Positions 1 through 15,242 of a DNA stretch of 64,000 nucleotides are shown here, one piece after another. The stretch comes from Tillandsia leiboldiana (Eukaryota > Streptophyta > Magnoliopsida > Poales > Bromeliaceae), in contig CM055081.1 of assembly GCA_029204045.2 (NCBI GenBank), forward strand, positions 6,836,014-6,900,013. The letters run 5' to 3'. Position 1 is the stretch's first letter. Every line of letters begins with the position of its first letter. The notes below the pieces were generated by a model. The model saw only the letters and a program-made list of their open reading frames with translations, searched no databases and was not told where the DNA came from. A program made the position numbers and the translations under genes.

Positions 1-421
1 TAACGGAGCTTAAGCATTTTGGGCCGGTGGATTGGGCTCAACGAGTTATTATTGCTAGTGGATCGGGTCGTTACATTTGGTATCAGAGCCAGTCACCAGC
101 CGAAAGTGTGTGACGAGTCTCGGCTGAGCCAGGGTCTGAAAGACAAGTTGACGGTCTATGTCAGGGTCTGAATGACGAGGCTAGCGAGACAAGTCTCACA
201 TCGCCTAGTGATCTTGGGATGCGTGTGTTTGGGCTGACGAGGACGTCAAGCCTAAACGGGGAGAGTTTGTGACATCCCAATAGTCCCACATCGGATGGGA
301 ATGAGGTTGTGATTGGGTTTATGAGAGATATGGGCACTAGTAATAATAACTGGGCTTAAACATTTTGGGCCGGTGGATTGGGCCCAACGAGTTATTATTG
401 TTAGTGGGTCAGGTCGTTACA
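1..421 (+). mobile_element. TRIM-like non-autonomous LTR element (left LTR cut by window start)
   Basis: Positions 1-75 and 349-421 are near-identical direct repeats ending in the same TTACA, as expected for the ends of two LTRs. Directly after the first comes TGGTATCAGAGCC (78-90), the usual plant primer-binding site matching initiator methionine tRNA. A purine-rich stretch near 256-266 precedes the second LTR, which starts near 269 with TGTGACATCCC. The LTR is only about 150 bp and the internal part about 190 bp with no coding capacity, so this is a terminal-repeat retrotransposon in miniature. It lies in an intron of the splicing-factor gene whose last exon begins at 899. The left LTR start is outside the window, so target-site duplication cannot be checked. 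Confidence 0.75.
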
Positions 422-898
422 GTAGTACTCATAGCTTCAAGTGATTCATAATAAGTATAATTCCTTTTAGGCTAAGCCTGCCTTGTGTTAAAATCATCAC
501 ATTGAGATTCTCCATTAGGTCAATTGGTGCGGCAAAGTGAAAAGATATTTTCATCGTATGTTTTTCTGTGATATGATCTGTATTAGCCCCATGCTTTGCT
601 GGAGATGCATCTCGACTTCCTAAGCCACCGAATTTTCTTTATTGATGTACTTAATGCCTAATGACCAGTGGTTTTGTAGTATCATCCTAGTACGAGGAAC
701 ATTATGGGACCTTTTTTTTTTTATGGGACATTATTTTTATTTGCTACAAGGAATGAGCATTGGGCTTCACCTTTACTGTAAAAACAAAAAGAAAAAGATG
801 TATATCCGATGATTCTGACCTTGGTTGTCCAAGTTCGCTTTGTTTATTTAATTGGTGTTGTCCAAGTTCTTGAGTTTAAACTCTTTCTACTTTTACAG

Positions 899-1364
899 GG
901 AGCGGGATTATGATCGCGATTATGATCGTGACTATGATCGAGATTATGCAAGGGGCCGTGAGAGGGATCGCGATCGAGATAGAGACCGCGATAGAGATAG
1001 GGACAGGGAAAGGGATAGAGACCGTCACAGGGCAAGAGACGAAAAGGACTATGGTAGAGAGAGAGACCGAGACCGTGAAAGAGAAGGCAGAGACAGGGAG
1101 AGAAGAGAGAGAGAAAGGGGAAGGCGGAGAAGCCGTTCCAGGAGCAGGAGCAGGAGTAGAGACCGCAAAGACCGGGACCGTGAAGAAGATGGCGAATATC
1201 GTAAGAGGCGGACCCACGGCAGTGTGAGCCCTACCAAAGAGGAGTCTAAGAAGAAGAAAGAGAAGAAAGAGAAGAAGACCGACGGCACCGACCATCCTGA
1301 TCCGGAAATCGCAGAGGCCAACAGGCTTCGGGCTTCTCTCGGGTTGGCGCCGCTTAAGCTATGA
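899..1364 (+). CDS. PRP38-family pre-mRNA-splicing factor, last exon (C-terminal RS/RD domain)
   Basis: Only the final coding exon is in the window. The acceptor TTTTACAG ends at 898 and the exon runs to TAA at 1364. It encodes about 154 residues: a DYDRDYDR/RDRDRDRE low-complexity stretch, an RRRSRSRSRSRSRDR block, a lysine-rich patch, and the end DHPDPEIAEANRLRASLGL. Plant PRP38-like proteins of the U4/U6.U5 tri-snRNP have this layout: an N-terminal PRP38 domain, then an RS/RD tail ending in this motif. The PRP38 domain itself is in exons left of the window. The protein acts in the nucleus in spliceosome activation. Other RS-tail proteins are possible but do not usually carry this exact ending. 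The upstream intron hosts the TRIM at 1-421. Confidence 0.8.
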
Positions 1365-4300
1365 AAACAAGTTTTGAGTTATATATGAGTTTATTGTTGT
1401 AATAACAGTTAATGTTTCTGATTTTCGATCAAGGAAGACGGAGTTTTATTGCTATTTTTCGCTGTGCATAGATATTTCTTGCAGATTCATCTGGTTGATT
1501 GGATCTACGCAGGTCCGCCGATTATATTGGTTCACTTTATTTGGCTAGAGCTTTAGGAGAAATTTTGTTTTAGTCGAGCTGTTTGAGATACCTAAACTGT
1601 GTGAGAGACCTAACTGCGTTTAGGGTTAATATCCTCTTGTTGACTTTTCCTTTTGGGTCTGCTTCTTCCACAAGTACAAGCCCTGGTTATGAATTTGTAT
1701 TAAGCTGTTGGAAGTAGGTAGGTGAAGGGTGTTGAGGCAGTAAAATCTATTAACATATATGAACTCAAAGTTTAGCCCCGTGGTAAGATTTTTTTTACCC
1801 TCACTAATATAATTTTAAATTTTTTTACTATTAAATTTTTATTATTTTTTTATTAATATCATCAATGATAAGAGATGCTAAGAATTTTTTACTATCAAAT
1901 TTTTAATTCCTTCTTCATCAATACCATCAATGACAAAAATATCAAGAGTCATGAATAGTCCACAAGGTAGTAGATTTAGTGGATATTTAATTTAGACATT
2001 AGTAGGTGTCTTAAGTGTAGGTTTAGTGAATGAATTATGTTTATAGTTATTATTTTCTAAATAAAAGAGTACTTAGTTTTTCTACGAAATTTCTACTCTT
2101 TTCTTTTTTTTTCTATTTTTGCACTTAGTCATAAGGCGCGAAGGTCCGAACTAGCAAACGGAGAGCAAAGCTTGTCCTCTTCGAGCAGGAAGGCGGACAA
2201 TGCACGAGCTTTTATTAGGCAAAAAGCTTAAATTCGTAATTTTTATCTCAAATTAATTCATCATAATACTTTTTTTTTTCTCTTTTTTTCCTTGCGCCGC
2301 GGTTGAAGAGATTGTCGTCATCTACTATCACCATCGCCAGTGAAAACATCATCGAACTTATTCCCACCGTCAATAATAAAAGACTTTTGATGAATATAAC
2401 AAATAAAATATACAAAAAATATTTAATATTTTATTATTATTAATTATTTTTATATTTTTTTATCCGCTTCCTTATAATCAAATTCAACAATAAATAAATG
2501 GATTATGTTATTATACAGATTAATATTTTACTGCAAGTGGATTCCTAGAATCTGGTAATTTTGACTGTATTGAATAAATGTGAGCTGTCATTAGTAGCAT
2601 CATTGCCCCCCGAAAATGGATCAAAGTTTTTGGATACAGGAAAGCAGGTCAAAATCTAAGGAGGGCCCCCTCAACTAAAGGTCATTTCAAAATAAAAAAA
2701 TCGCTGACATTAACTCAAATTTTTTTCTGTTTATTTATTTAGGTGACGTCAGTCATATAAATCAGACATTTCAGTAGCTGTGATTTCTTTCCATTTAATA
2801 GCTTTAATTATTTTTCAGCAAACAGAACTGCCACAGTAAATGATAGTAGTTATTGAGCTATTAAATTTAATAAAATACACGGCGTTAGTACTTACTAATG
2901 AGAACAACTCAACTAAAAAAAAGATAGTAGATGTCTCTTGTACGGCAATGGAAAATGCTCCACCTACTAAACCTGGCACACTGGGTCAAAGACTTGAGTA
3001 CTGGTATATGATGTTTCAATATCGAAGTTTAGTCGTTTCATATTCCCAGCTGATAAACACGATACAAATAATATACTGTATTTTTTTAAAAAAAATAAAA
3101 AATAAAAAATGCTGCCTAATCATCTAGGCATAATTGTAAATCCTGCACCTCCATCGTTCCGGCGTTCACAAAAATTCAAATAAATTTTTAGTTGAAAAAA
3201 CAAAATAAAACTAGTAGAAAATAAAAAGCCTTGAATCAAAAAAAAATATCATTTGTACGAAAATTTTATTAGTCACATCAATATGACTAGTAAAACAATT
3301 TCCACCGTTATAAAATTTACACCTACTCTAGAAGTGTGCCTGTAACAACATTGCTCAATGACAATAGCAGGATTTTCATTTATAAATAAATGATACACAG
3401 CATCAGGAAAAGAATGACTAGTTGCACTTAAATCAAATCCATTAATCATTTTCAACTGCAAAGAAAAAATAGATTGTTTCACCTTGCTATATACACTTCA
3501 TTACATTATTAGTAATCTACCAATCAACCTTATTAAAATATACCCTCATACAGCAAGAAACCCAACTACTTGTGGCTCAAGTGAACAATTAAACTTAATA
3601 GCTATAAGAAAAGGGTGATTCAAATAATGAGAATTTGAGAAATGCTTCTAAAAGAAAAGCTTTTGAGTCAATAATATAGGCAATGAGTATTGGGACAAAT
3701 AAAATGAAGGGGCTTGTAATAACCAAGCTAGAAAGTAAGAAAAGAGTATCACCCATCTCATTTGTTGATCATCAGTTCTATTACTTCATTTCTTTTTCTC
3801 CTTTATTTTTTCCTCTGAGAAAATCTATTTCTCATCCTCATTTAGCTTTCTCATTCTCGAGGGCGCATCGATCACAAGGAACTAACAAGTTAGTATTCAA
3901 TCATCTGAGTTGAAGCACAGATCATAATGTAAAACAGTAGGAAACAGTGAATGGGGGAAAGGGTGTGAAATAGAAGAACAAAAAATTGAGCTGATGAATG
4001 TAAGTAACTTCAGGCTACAAGCGGTTGAGGGCTACTGTCAAAAAGGTAAAAAGGTACAAATTATCCAAAGAAAATTGGAAAATATCACAACCTCATCTCA
4101 CCCAGAATCCATGATGATACTCTCTAATGACAATTCCCTGAATCAAGTCTTGCTACTTGCCTCAGTGTTGGCTTTCCTTCTAACTTCATACTAGTTTTCT
4201 TGTAACCATATTGCTTAAGAGTTCAATCATCATATAAAACAATCCATCTGCATGATCTCCTGTTTCCCAGTGTTGTCCAGTTTCTCAACATTCCACTGCC

Positions 4301-6720
4301 AATTCAAGATTAGCAGAGAAGATCTCACAGAAAAATCCGAGGGAGTTGGACTAAAGTGATCGAGAATTCACAGGGATACCAGCATGAGAACTCCTTTCTG
4401 AGACTAGAATCATTTCTTCTCTTATCATAATCTCCTCCGACCCTCAAACCAATTCTCCAAATCCAACTTCATAACTATTGGGTCCTCCCAAACTGAAATC
4501 GACGAATTCGTAAAATGCCTCTCAAGAGTACCCTTTTCTGCCGACCTATCACCAAGAACTTTTGATGGTCTTGCAAACAAGTATACCTAATCATCCTAGC
4601 GATAAACTGCCAAGGACTGATTTGGTCCACTTCCACTAGTATGCATGCTACCATTACTCAAACATTGCAGTTCAATATGCTATCTACAGTAACTGATTCA
4701 ATATATCAAACAATCTGCTTCAAACTTGACTTCATAAAGAATTAAATCAGATCAAATAGCTCACTCAAACAGAACAGATGTTAGAATCTAGGCTAGTTTT
4801 CAGCAGTCAATCTTGCGCAAATTTTGTTAAGAGTGAATATATGCCGTTTCAGGGCCTCAAAATCTAAGAAAACTTGAGCTAACAGAAAAGGGCCAACCAA
4901 TTCACTTAAACCTAAACAAACACAATGCCCACGAATCTTGAATATGACTTGGCCACTACGGCCTCGGATATAGATGACCCGTAGAGAGGTGCCTTGTCTT
5001 CTAGGAAAAAGAGCAACAGGAAAATACCTATCATTGTCTCGATGGATAAGGGAAACACGAAAAATATTGGCTTTGACTACAAATCCACACATATTATATC
5101 AAAGTCTAGGCACAAAGAGTGGTAAAGGGAGCAAGTTGCTACTCATCAATTTTCTTTCCCCAGCTACTACAGGACTTTCAGAGATAGCAAAACATGTCAT
5201 TGTGGAAGTAAAAGGGCAGCCATGAGAGACAAATAACAGCATCAAGATCCTACTTCACCTCGCTGAAGAACAACAGAGGGTATAGCTAACAACCTTGAAA
5301 TCAGAAGGGTTTAAAAGAGGAAATGAGGATGGGCAGGAGGTAGGGAGGCCGCAGAGATAAGCAGTACAAGTTCAGCGAACCGGCATCAAGTTTCCTCAGG
5401 TATTCATCATGGAAAGAAGCATTGAACAGATACTGACATATGAGAAGCAGAGAAAAGATACTCAAAGATTAATGCAGTTCTATAAAATTTATAAAACTTC
5501 ATGAAGCAGAAACATTTACAGGAGAAATATAAATTAAAGTCCGAAAGACAGCAATACTGGAAAGAAACAACAACAAAAAAAAAAAAAAAAAACACACTCA
5601 CATGCACCTTAACTTTCCTGTAAAGATATGGCAAAAATAGTGACAAATTGTAGGTTAGGTATCAGGATGAATTTGCAAACCAACCTCCTCAGACTTAGAA
5701 AGGCAAGAGACAAACTAGTTGGAAAATAATACGATGGAAGAGCATATACAGAAGAAAAAAAAAAAGGATTTCTCACCCGTAGATCGGAAAATTATCACAA
5801 AGGATTCTCTTTTACATTTCCGATCAATAAATCGAGACATGACTAGGACCCAAAAAAGAGATTAACATAATAGCTTCTTCAACATTTTAGGACAGTTGGA
5901 AAGTTCCTACAACAGAAGAAATCCAAAAGTTGGGTCAAGTAAAACGAAAAGAAAGCAAACAAAGAAAGACGCAACAGCTCGTGAAGTTAATTGTTAAGCT
6001 GTTCTAGCGCATGACAAGCTACAACTTTTTCAACTCAATTAACACTCACAGCATTAACAAGCGCATCGTGCAAAAACAAAAAAGAATGGCACGTAGAGGA
6101 GATTAAATATGCAGCCTGTTGTAACTAGAATAATTGCTCCTAATTACAAAAACTGTCTTTCCCAGGCACACTGAATGGTTTTATCCGCTGATAAACTAGT
6201 GAACACCAAAATAGATGATCGATCTTTTGCCATAAATTACAGCTGCCAACAAAACCAAAAAAAAACGAAAGCTATTCAGAGTGTCTATAATCCAAACAGG
6301 AAATAACTTCAATGAGTAGAATGGAACAAAACAAAGGAACATTAAATTCGAGTTTTGTTTAAGCTATCTAGAATATATGACAAGATTTTGCTTTCGAATT
6401 TCGTCACCACTCGAAGATTTAAGCAAAGATAAAAACAAACCGACTGAACAAGGAGGAGGGCAATGAAGCAAGCTTTCAATCGCACATTTATGATAAAAAT
6501 TCTGCTACCATGTAAAACTCGAGAGAAACTATAAAAATGAAACAACTAAAGAACATTTCATAAGCAGCAAAATTCAGTTCCGTAAAGAAATAAACAAACA
6601 AACATGAGCAACATTACACTGTAAAAAAACAAGAACAAGAACAAAAAACGGCCTATGTAATCCATGCTTGGGATCATGGTCATTGCAACCCTAAATTTAC
6701 CTACGACAAAAAGAAGCATA
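1365..6720. other. 3' flank and intergenic AT-rich DNA, no gene recognised
   Basis: The first 300-400 bases are probably the splicing-factor 3'UTR. The rest is AT-rich with short open frames only (longest about 99 codons), none resembling a family I know. A stretch near 4830-4990 shares a degenerate repeat with 15500-15620: both have a CCAATTCACTTAAA-type motif followed within 30 bases by a GCCCACG(A/G)ATCT motif. It is therefore probably old transposon sequence. A (GA)n tract at about 6736-6757 lies just beyond the 3' end of the xylosyltransferase gene. Confidence 0.5.
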
Positions 6721-6824
6721 ATAATAAGATATTAAGAGAGAGAGAGAGAGAGAGAGAAAGAGAAAGGAGGGATTTTTTTTTTTTTTTGTTTACTCTTCTT
6801 TTTTCTTTTTCTTTTTTTTTCTTT

Positions 6825-8201
6825 TTACGGTTGGAGATTGGCGAGCTCGACGGCCTTGAAGGAGGGGTGGAGCAATCCGAGATCGTCGCCGGCGTCGAGC
6901 GGGGCGGCGGTGTCGTTGCGGATGCGGCGCACCCTCCTACTGGCGAGGGACTTGTGGGCGAAGCCGTAAATCTGCAGGATCTGGTTGTCGCCGAAGTTGA
7001 AGGCGCGGTCCATCTGCTTGAGGCAGCGCTCGACGGGGTAGTCGCCGAACTTGGCGCAGGGCTTGCAGCCGACGAAGTGGGTGACGAGGGGCCAGCGGTG
7101 GTCGCCGAGGCCGGGCTTGTAGTTCTCGATCATCTCCTCGTAGCGGTCGACGAGGATCCCCCAGTAGCCGTGGAGGTAGAAGCCGTTCTCCAGGTAGACC
7201 TTGGGCCCCCATTTCTGGCGCTGGGTGGCGAGGAGGTAGACCATGGCGGACTGGTCGTCGGCCTCGAAGACGGGGCGGTCTTTGAGGGCGGAGGTGAGGA
7301 GCTTGCCGGCGGCGGTGCGGACGGGGCCCTTGGGACCCATGGGAGCCCAGGCGTCGAGGAGGTCCAGCGACCACTGGCAGTTGCGGAGGAGGAAGCTGCC
7401 CGTGTTCAGCCCGATCCAGTTGCGGTCCTCGTACACCATCTCGTCCCACCCGTGGAGGACGAGGTTGTAGGGATCGTACCGGGCCCAGGGGAGCTCGAAG
7501 GCCATGTCGGTGAACATGGCGTCGGAGTCCATCCACCAGAGGAGCTCCACCTCCGGGTGGCCGAGGAGGAGCGCGCGGATGAGGGGGAGCTTGGCCCAGA
7601 ACCCGGCCATCTCCGCGTCCAGCAGGGCCGTGTTGTAGAAGATCTCGAGCCCGTGGACGCGGCAGTAGTCGATCTTGTTCTTTATCGACTTGAGCAGGTA
7701 GTGGTCGCCCACCGGATTCTCGCACGGCTTCGGCGACGACCCCGTCACCAGCAGCACCCGCGGCTTCCCCCCCGCCCCAACCGTGCTCGCCCGCTCCGGG
7801 TGCCGCCGCAGCCACGCCGCCCGCTGCGCGTCCCAGTCCTTGATCCGCGGGCCCAGCTCGTAGGGCGGGTCCTCCACCGACCGCACCGGGGGCTCGTCGC
7901 GATCGTCGTCTCCGCCGCCGCCGCTGGTTCGGGGATCGGAGTTAGGGTTCTCTTTTTGTTGTTGTTGTTGTTGTTGTTGTTTTTGTTGGTGGTGGTGCTC
8001 GGACAGGGCGCGGTGGGGGTGGGGGAGGAGGCGGTGCCGGAGCTCGACGAGGTCCTGCTGCGGCGTTCCGAAGCGCCCGGCGCCGATGGTCCCACGGAGG
8101 ACGACGAAGGTGAGGAGGAGGCAGAGCGCCGTGAGCTTACCATTCCGGAGGGCGCGTTGGATCTGACGCGCCCTCCTCTCCCCCACGCACCGCCCCAGCA
8201 T
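6825..8201 (-). CDS. XXT: Xyloglucan 6-xylosyltransferase, GT34 family (XXT1/2 type)
   Basis: Intronless 458-residue protein, close to the roughly 460 residues of Arabidopsis XXT1/XXT2. It is a type II Golgi enzyme that moves xylose from UDP-xylose onto the glucan backbone of xyloglucan. It has a short basic N-terminus, a membrane anchor at about residues 22-41 (LTALCLLLTFVVL), a variable stem with an eight-glutamine run (75-82), and then the GT34 domain. The domain includes KPRVLLVTG, PCENPVGDHYLLKSIKNK, the metal-binding DSD in WWMDSDAMF (225-227), WIGLNTGSFLLRN, FEADDQSAMVYLL, HGYWGILVDRYEEMIE, THFVGCKPC and RAFNFGDNQIL. I start at the CAT complement at 8199-8201 (MLGRCVGERRARQIQRALR) because it matches family N-termini. 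An in-frame ATG at 8324 would add 41 residues, mostly translated (GA)n. The coding strand is very GC-rich. The substrate is inferred from family membership. Confidence 0.93.
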   Translation of the reverse strand: MLGRCVGERRARQIQRALRNGKLTALCLLLTFVVLRGTIGAGRFGTPQQDLVELRHRLLPHPHRALSEHHHQQKQQQQQQQQKENPNSDPRTSGGGGDDDRDEPPVRSVEDPPYELGPRIKDWDAQRAAWLRRHPERASTVGAGGKPRVLLVTGSSPKPCENPVGDHYLLKSIKNKIDYCRVHGLEIFYNTALLDAEMAGFWAKLPLIRALLLGHPEVELLWWMDSDAMFTDMAFELPWARYDPYNLVLHGWDEMVYEDRNWIGLNTGSFLLRNCQWSLDLLDAWAPMGPKGPVRTAAGKLLTSALKDRPVFEADDQSAMVYLLATQRQKWGPKVYLENGFYLHGYWGILVDRYEEMIENYKPGLGDHRWPLVTHFVGCKPCAKFGDYPVERCLKQMDRAFNFGDNQILQIYGFAHKSLASRRVRRIRNDTAAPLDAGDDLGLLHPSFKAVELANLQP

Positions 8202-8230
8202 TGTCCCTCCCTCCCCCTCCCCCTCCCCCT

Positions 8231-8235
<5 letters not shown>

Positions 8236-8279
<44 letters not shown>
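8236..8279. repeat. (CT)n microsatellite in the xylosyltransferase 5' leader
   Basis: About 44 bases of alternating CT, reading as (GA)n on the gene's strand, directly upstream of the chosen start at 8201. Long GA/CT tracts are common in plant 5' leaders and core promoters. The tract is open in the frame of the gene and would encode an Arg-Glu repeat if translation began at 8324. Confidence 0.8.
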
Positions 8280-8282
<3 letters not shown>

Positions 8283-8324
8283 GCCGTACAGAATACGGTC
8301 ACCGCCGCCCCGAGGTAACCTCAC

Positions 8325-9307
8325 CGCCCTTATCCACAGTAGTACGTAGCAGCAGCAGCAGCAGTAACTTATGTCGGTGGACGAAGATGGATGGATGGAT
8401 GGGTGGGTGGGTTACTTATTCCGGGATGGGGGGATTTATTCGGGGGATGTTAATTAATTCTCCGCTCGGAATAAGATTTCTCTTCTTTCGATCCGCAGGA
8501 GAGAAAAAAAATGGAATGAGAGAGGAAGAGATAAAAAAAAAAAAAAAAAAAAGAGAGAGAAGAAGAAAGAAGGTGGAAGTGAGGTGGGAATAAATTAAAA
8601 AGAGGAATTGGGACGGGTATAGCCTGGCACCGGCACGTTCTCCTTGTCCTGTTGCACATTCCTTGCATCCGTGTAGCTCATAGCTCATAGCTCATGCACT
8701 ACATCTAATTTCAAATAATAAATAAATAAATAAATAAATAATTTTAAATCATTATTTGAAATAGAGTAATAATATATATGTATTCCATAAATTCCATTTT
8801 GATATTACCTAAAATTCAACAAAAAAGTGCGGTGTATACAAATAAAAATGTACTAGTAGACCCGGTGCAGGGATAATGTACTTGTTACTTATTATTCGCG
8901 TTGTCTGTGGAGGAATCAGTGGAAGAGAAACGCGGTGGAGAAAACCGGGGATGTTTTTTATTTTTGGGTATATATTTATTTATTTAATTTTTGTTATTTT
9001 TGGTAAAAATGTATGGACACCGCACAAATATAGATCATTTTGAACAGTAGTTTTTAACTATTTCTTTTATTAAAATGGTTTGTTTTTTTTTTTTTTTTTA
9101 CTTCAGATTTTATTTAGTTGGAGAGTAAAAAAGGAATAACACTTTTTATTTTTCAATCCTGGCCAAACAATAAAAAAAAAAAAAAAAAAAAAAAAAGTCT
9201 AGAGATAAAGATTTAAAATATTTTTTACTTAACAGATTATTTCAGAATAACCCATTAAGCTCTATTTCATCCTCTATCTGAAATAAGATTTATATCTAAG
9301 GGTAATG

Positions 9308-9338
<31 letters not shown>

Positions 9339-9938
9339 GTTTATCTTCTAATCTGATATTATATTTACTAATTTTATTTATTAAAATATACTATAAAAGA
9401 TAAAAAAAATTATTTTATATTTTGTTTATTAATTTTGTTTACTAAAATATACTATAAAATATAAAATATAAAATATTATTTTGTTTAGATAAGACAAATT
9501 TATTATTTATAATTAAATTATTATTTTAATTAATTTATAATAATTAAAATTAATTTATATATATAGAAGGTAAGGACAAAGCTGATATTTTGATAAAAAA
9601 TCTATCATATTTTTTCACTATTCTTTACTATTCCATAATTTTAACCAAATATAATTTTTTTTATTTCAGAGAATACCAATTTTTAAATAAGGCGCAATTT
9701 AACATTTATACTTGATTATTTCGGAATAGCAAGCTATTCCGGATATAAAAAAATTTATACCTCTTAAATTTATACTAAAATTTTATATTTAGTTAAATTA
9801 AAAAATTTATTAAATTTAATGACAAATAATATTAAATTTGATACATTTTTTATTTTCTTTTGACTAACATTATTTAATTCTAAAAAATATTACAAGTTAA
9901 GAAATGTCTAAATAAAAAGTTGAAGGGGTCTTATCAAA
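8325..9938. other. Upstream flank of the xylosyltransferase and AT-rich spacer
   Basis: Contains short simple repeats (GGAT/GGGT near 8388-8412, AAAT near 8720-8742, several poly-A/T runs) and no open frame of note. The proximal part, up to about 8700, is the likely promoter of the minus-strand xylosyltransferase. I could not identify a convincing TATA box. Confidence 0.5.
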
Positions 9939-10110
9939 GGAAAATGCTATGTGTACACCCCTTTCGGGGTGTACATCATACACCCCACCCATCTAAGGGT
10001 GGGGGTGTGATGATGGGTCACTTGATGTGACTCGTAAAAAATATCGTCACCATTAAAATGGTGAAGGTGTATGATGTACACCCCTTCAGGGTGTACAGGT
10101 AGCATTACTC
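9939..10110 (+). mobile_element. Mutator-type MITE, copy A
   Basis: A 172-bp foldback element with ends GGAAAATGCTATGTGTACACC and its complement. It is the same family as the elements at 15071, 20170, 29670 and 36825. The inner part reads ACCCATCTAAGGGTGGGGGTG, then a GATGTGAC half-palindrome. No clear target-site duplication is visible for this copy. Superfamily assignment rests on the 9-bp duplications at copies B and E. Confidence 0.75.
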
Positions 10111-11516
10111 ATTTATTTATTTATATTTATTTTGTGGAGAAAGATAATAATAATGGTGTGATAGTGCCGCAGTTGTGTCATTATTTTTGTTTAAATTTTT
10201 TTTTTAAGTGCTACAGTTGAACCCCCTTGTATGTATAATTATAATTGTAATAATAAAATTAAAATATATTAAAATAAATTTTAAATTTAAATCTGTATAT
10301 AATTATTATAACTATTATAACTATATGCAATCAAATAGTCTCGTAAGAATTTAAGTATTTATCGGTACGGATCATATCCATCGTGCCGTATAATTCAAAA
10401 CTTATTTTTTTAAAAATTATTAAATAATTTTTTTAATAAAAGTTAAAATATTTAATAAAAATATATAATAAATAATTTAAAAAATTAGTTGCTAGAAAAT
10501 AAAATTATTTCATGATATTATGTATCTTGGCACAAAAGTATTTTTTTATGATCGGCACTCATTAGCACAGTTCGACACGCACCGTAACTAATAAATTTTC
10601 AATACAATTCCGTACCATAGCACTTAAATTCTCAGTCCATCAATCGATAGAACATAAAATATCTAATTTAAATTTCAAAATATTGTTTAATATATTTGCC
10701 CACAAATAAAATTGCTTCTTAATATTATATTTTCTCAAGCGTTATAAAAGTACTCATTAATTTGTCCATCAATTAAACAGGGGGAGTAACAATACTTTAT
10801 TAGGAACAGTTCCAAATGTGTAATTTTTTTTTTTTTTTTTTTTTTCGCACTTCGCATGGAGAGGTCTAATTATCTCAAATTTATGGCTGAGCTCATCTTT
10901 CTATAAATAAAACGATAATATAATGTCCTTTTCAAAAAAAAAAAAGTTAATTAAGAAATATTTAAAAAATTAAAAATAAAACGAATGCTACATTTGATGG
11001 TCCCTTCTAGCTAAATTTTCGTGCAGGATGATTAATATATGGAGAGGCATGTCTTAGACAAGGCCCTCTTACCAAGCACAAAAAGCTCCAGTAGCTCCGT
11101 GTGTCAATTTTATTTTATTTTATTTTATTATTTGTACGATCCAAAAATTAATTAAATTTAAAATAATTAAATTTAAAATTAATTTTATTTTATTATATAA
11201 TTGGAGTTATGGATAGTGAGCTTGCGAGTGCATTTGTATCGAATGATATAAATAATAAATTATTTTAAAAACAAAATGATAGGCGAAAGAAAATTATTTT
11301 TAAATTTTTATGTTTTATTTGTTAGCCACCAAATGTATTAAATGCACTGCCTTTTTATAGTATGTCATGTAAAATTTTATTAAAATAATAAAAAACATCA
11401 CCAACGCACGTAAATTTTTCTTTTAGTTTTTTATTCTTCTTAACTGTTTGATCTTGATCTTCTCATCATTATCATTCACACGTAGATAGTTTGAGTAATA
11501 CGGGTCTGACTAGTAA
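10111..11516. other. AT-rich intergenic spacer, nothing recognised
   Basis: Very AT-rich sequence with homopolymer runs and simple ATTTT-type repeats. I find no gene, RNA gene or clearly bounded transposon here. Confidence 0.5.
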
Positions 11517-14305
<2,789 letters not shown>

Positions 14306-14309
14306 CTGC

Positions 14310-15061
14310 GTTTGGTTCAGTTATAAGTAAGAGCTGTTTATATCAGAGATCTATAAACTCAGGAACAAATATGAATAAGATAAATTTTTTATTTGAATGG
14401 AAAATTAAGTTATTTTCGGGAATAAGAAAAATAACGTTTCATTAGTTTGATTGGAATAATAAAAATAAGAGTAATTATAAATTTTAAAATAATAATATTT
14501 TATCTAGTTAATTAATATAAAATATTAATTAAATAATAATTTAACTTATTTAATTAATTATTATTAGATAACTCTAAATATTAATTGATAAATTAATTAA
14601 CAATAATAAGTATTATTAATAAATAATTTAATTAATTATAAATAATTTAATAAATTAATTAGTTAGTTATCTAATAGTTAGATAATTAGTTAATAAAATA
14701 ATTAAATTAGTCAAAAATATTAGATTAATTAAAAAATTATACAATAATTAAAATTATATTTATTTTAATTAATATTATTTTTAATTGGAAACAAATTTAT
14801 TTTAATAGGAACAGTAGTTTCAGTCTTATACCAGCTTACTGTTCATATCAATAACCAAACGCGTTTGAAAAATAAATTAGGAACAAAATTTTATTTCGAA
14901 ACTTATTTTCGAACTAAACATTGCTTCTATATATATATATATATATTTCTTTGATAAAAAAAAAATATTAATTTTAATATCATTTTATTATTCAATTTGG
15001 ACTCCTTTTGGATGAGCGAACGGCACCACCTATGGTGAAAAATGTAACGGAAAAAATATTA
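14310..15061. other. AT-rich spacer with an old TIR-like remnant
   Basis: Starts near 14311 with a CGTTTGGTTCAGTTATAAGT segment and ends near 14915 with AACTAAACATTGC after a run of TTAATTA-rich filler. This resembles the CGTTTGG-type ends of the Harbinger-like elements elsewhere in the window, so it may be an old, diverged relative. I cannot fix the ends or a duplication. Confidence 0.35.
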
Positions 15062-15070
15062 TTAAAAATA

Positions 15071-15242
15071 GGAAAATGCTATGTGTACACCCATTTCGGG
15101 GTGTACATCATACATCCCACCCATCTAAGGGTGGGGGTGTGATGATGGGTCACTTGATGTGACCCGTAAAAAGTATCGCTACCATTAAAATGGTGGAGGT
15201 GTATGATGTACACCCCTTCGGGGTGTACAGGTAGCATTGCTC
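15071..15242 (+). mobile_element. Mutator-type MITE, copy B, with 9-bp target-site duplication
   Basis: Same 172-bp foldback family as copy A. It is flanked by the exact 9-bp direct repeat TTAAAAATA at 15062-15070 and 15243-15251. A 9-bp duplication with inverted ends points to the Mutator superfamily. Non-coding. Confidence 0.85.

Noticed and set aside
876..1321. Minus-strand and third-frame open frames over the PRP38 exon
   Set aside because: Shadows of the repetitive RD/RS coding sequence.
2840..3127. A 95-codon open frame in the left spacer
   Set aside because: No recognisable domain, AT-rich composition, and an ending in a poly-A-like lysine run. Not supported as a gene.
6786..8318. 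A 510-codon open frame on the plus strand opposite the xylosyltransferase
   Set aside because: It is the antisense of a GC-rich gene whose minus-strand protein matches GT34 along its whole length. The plus-strand product is low-complexity and resembles no family.
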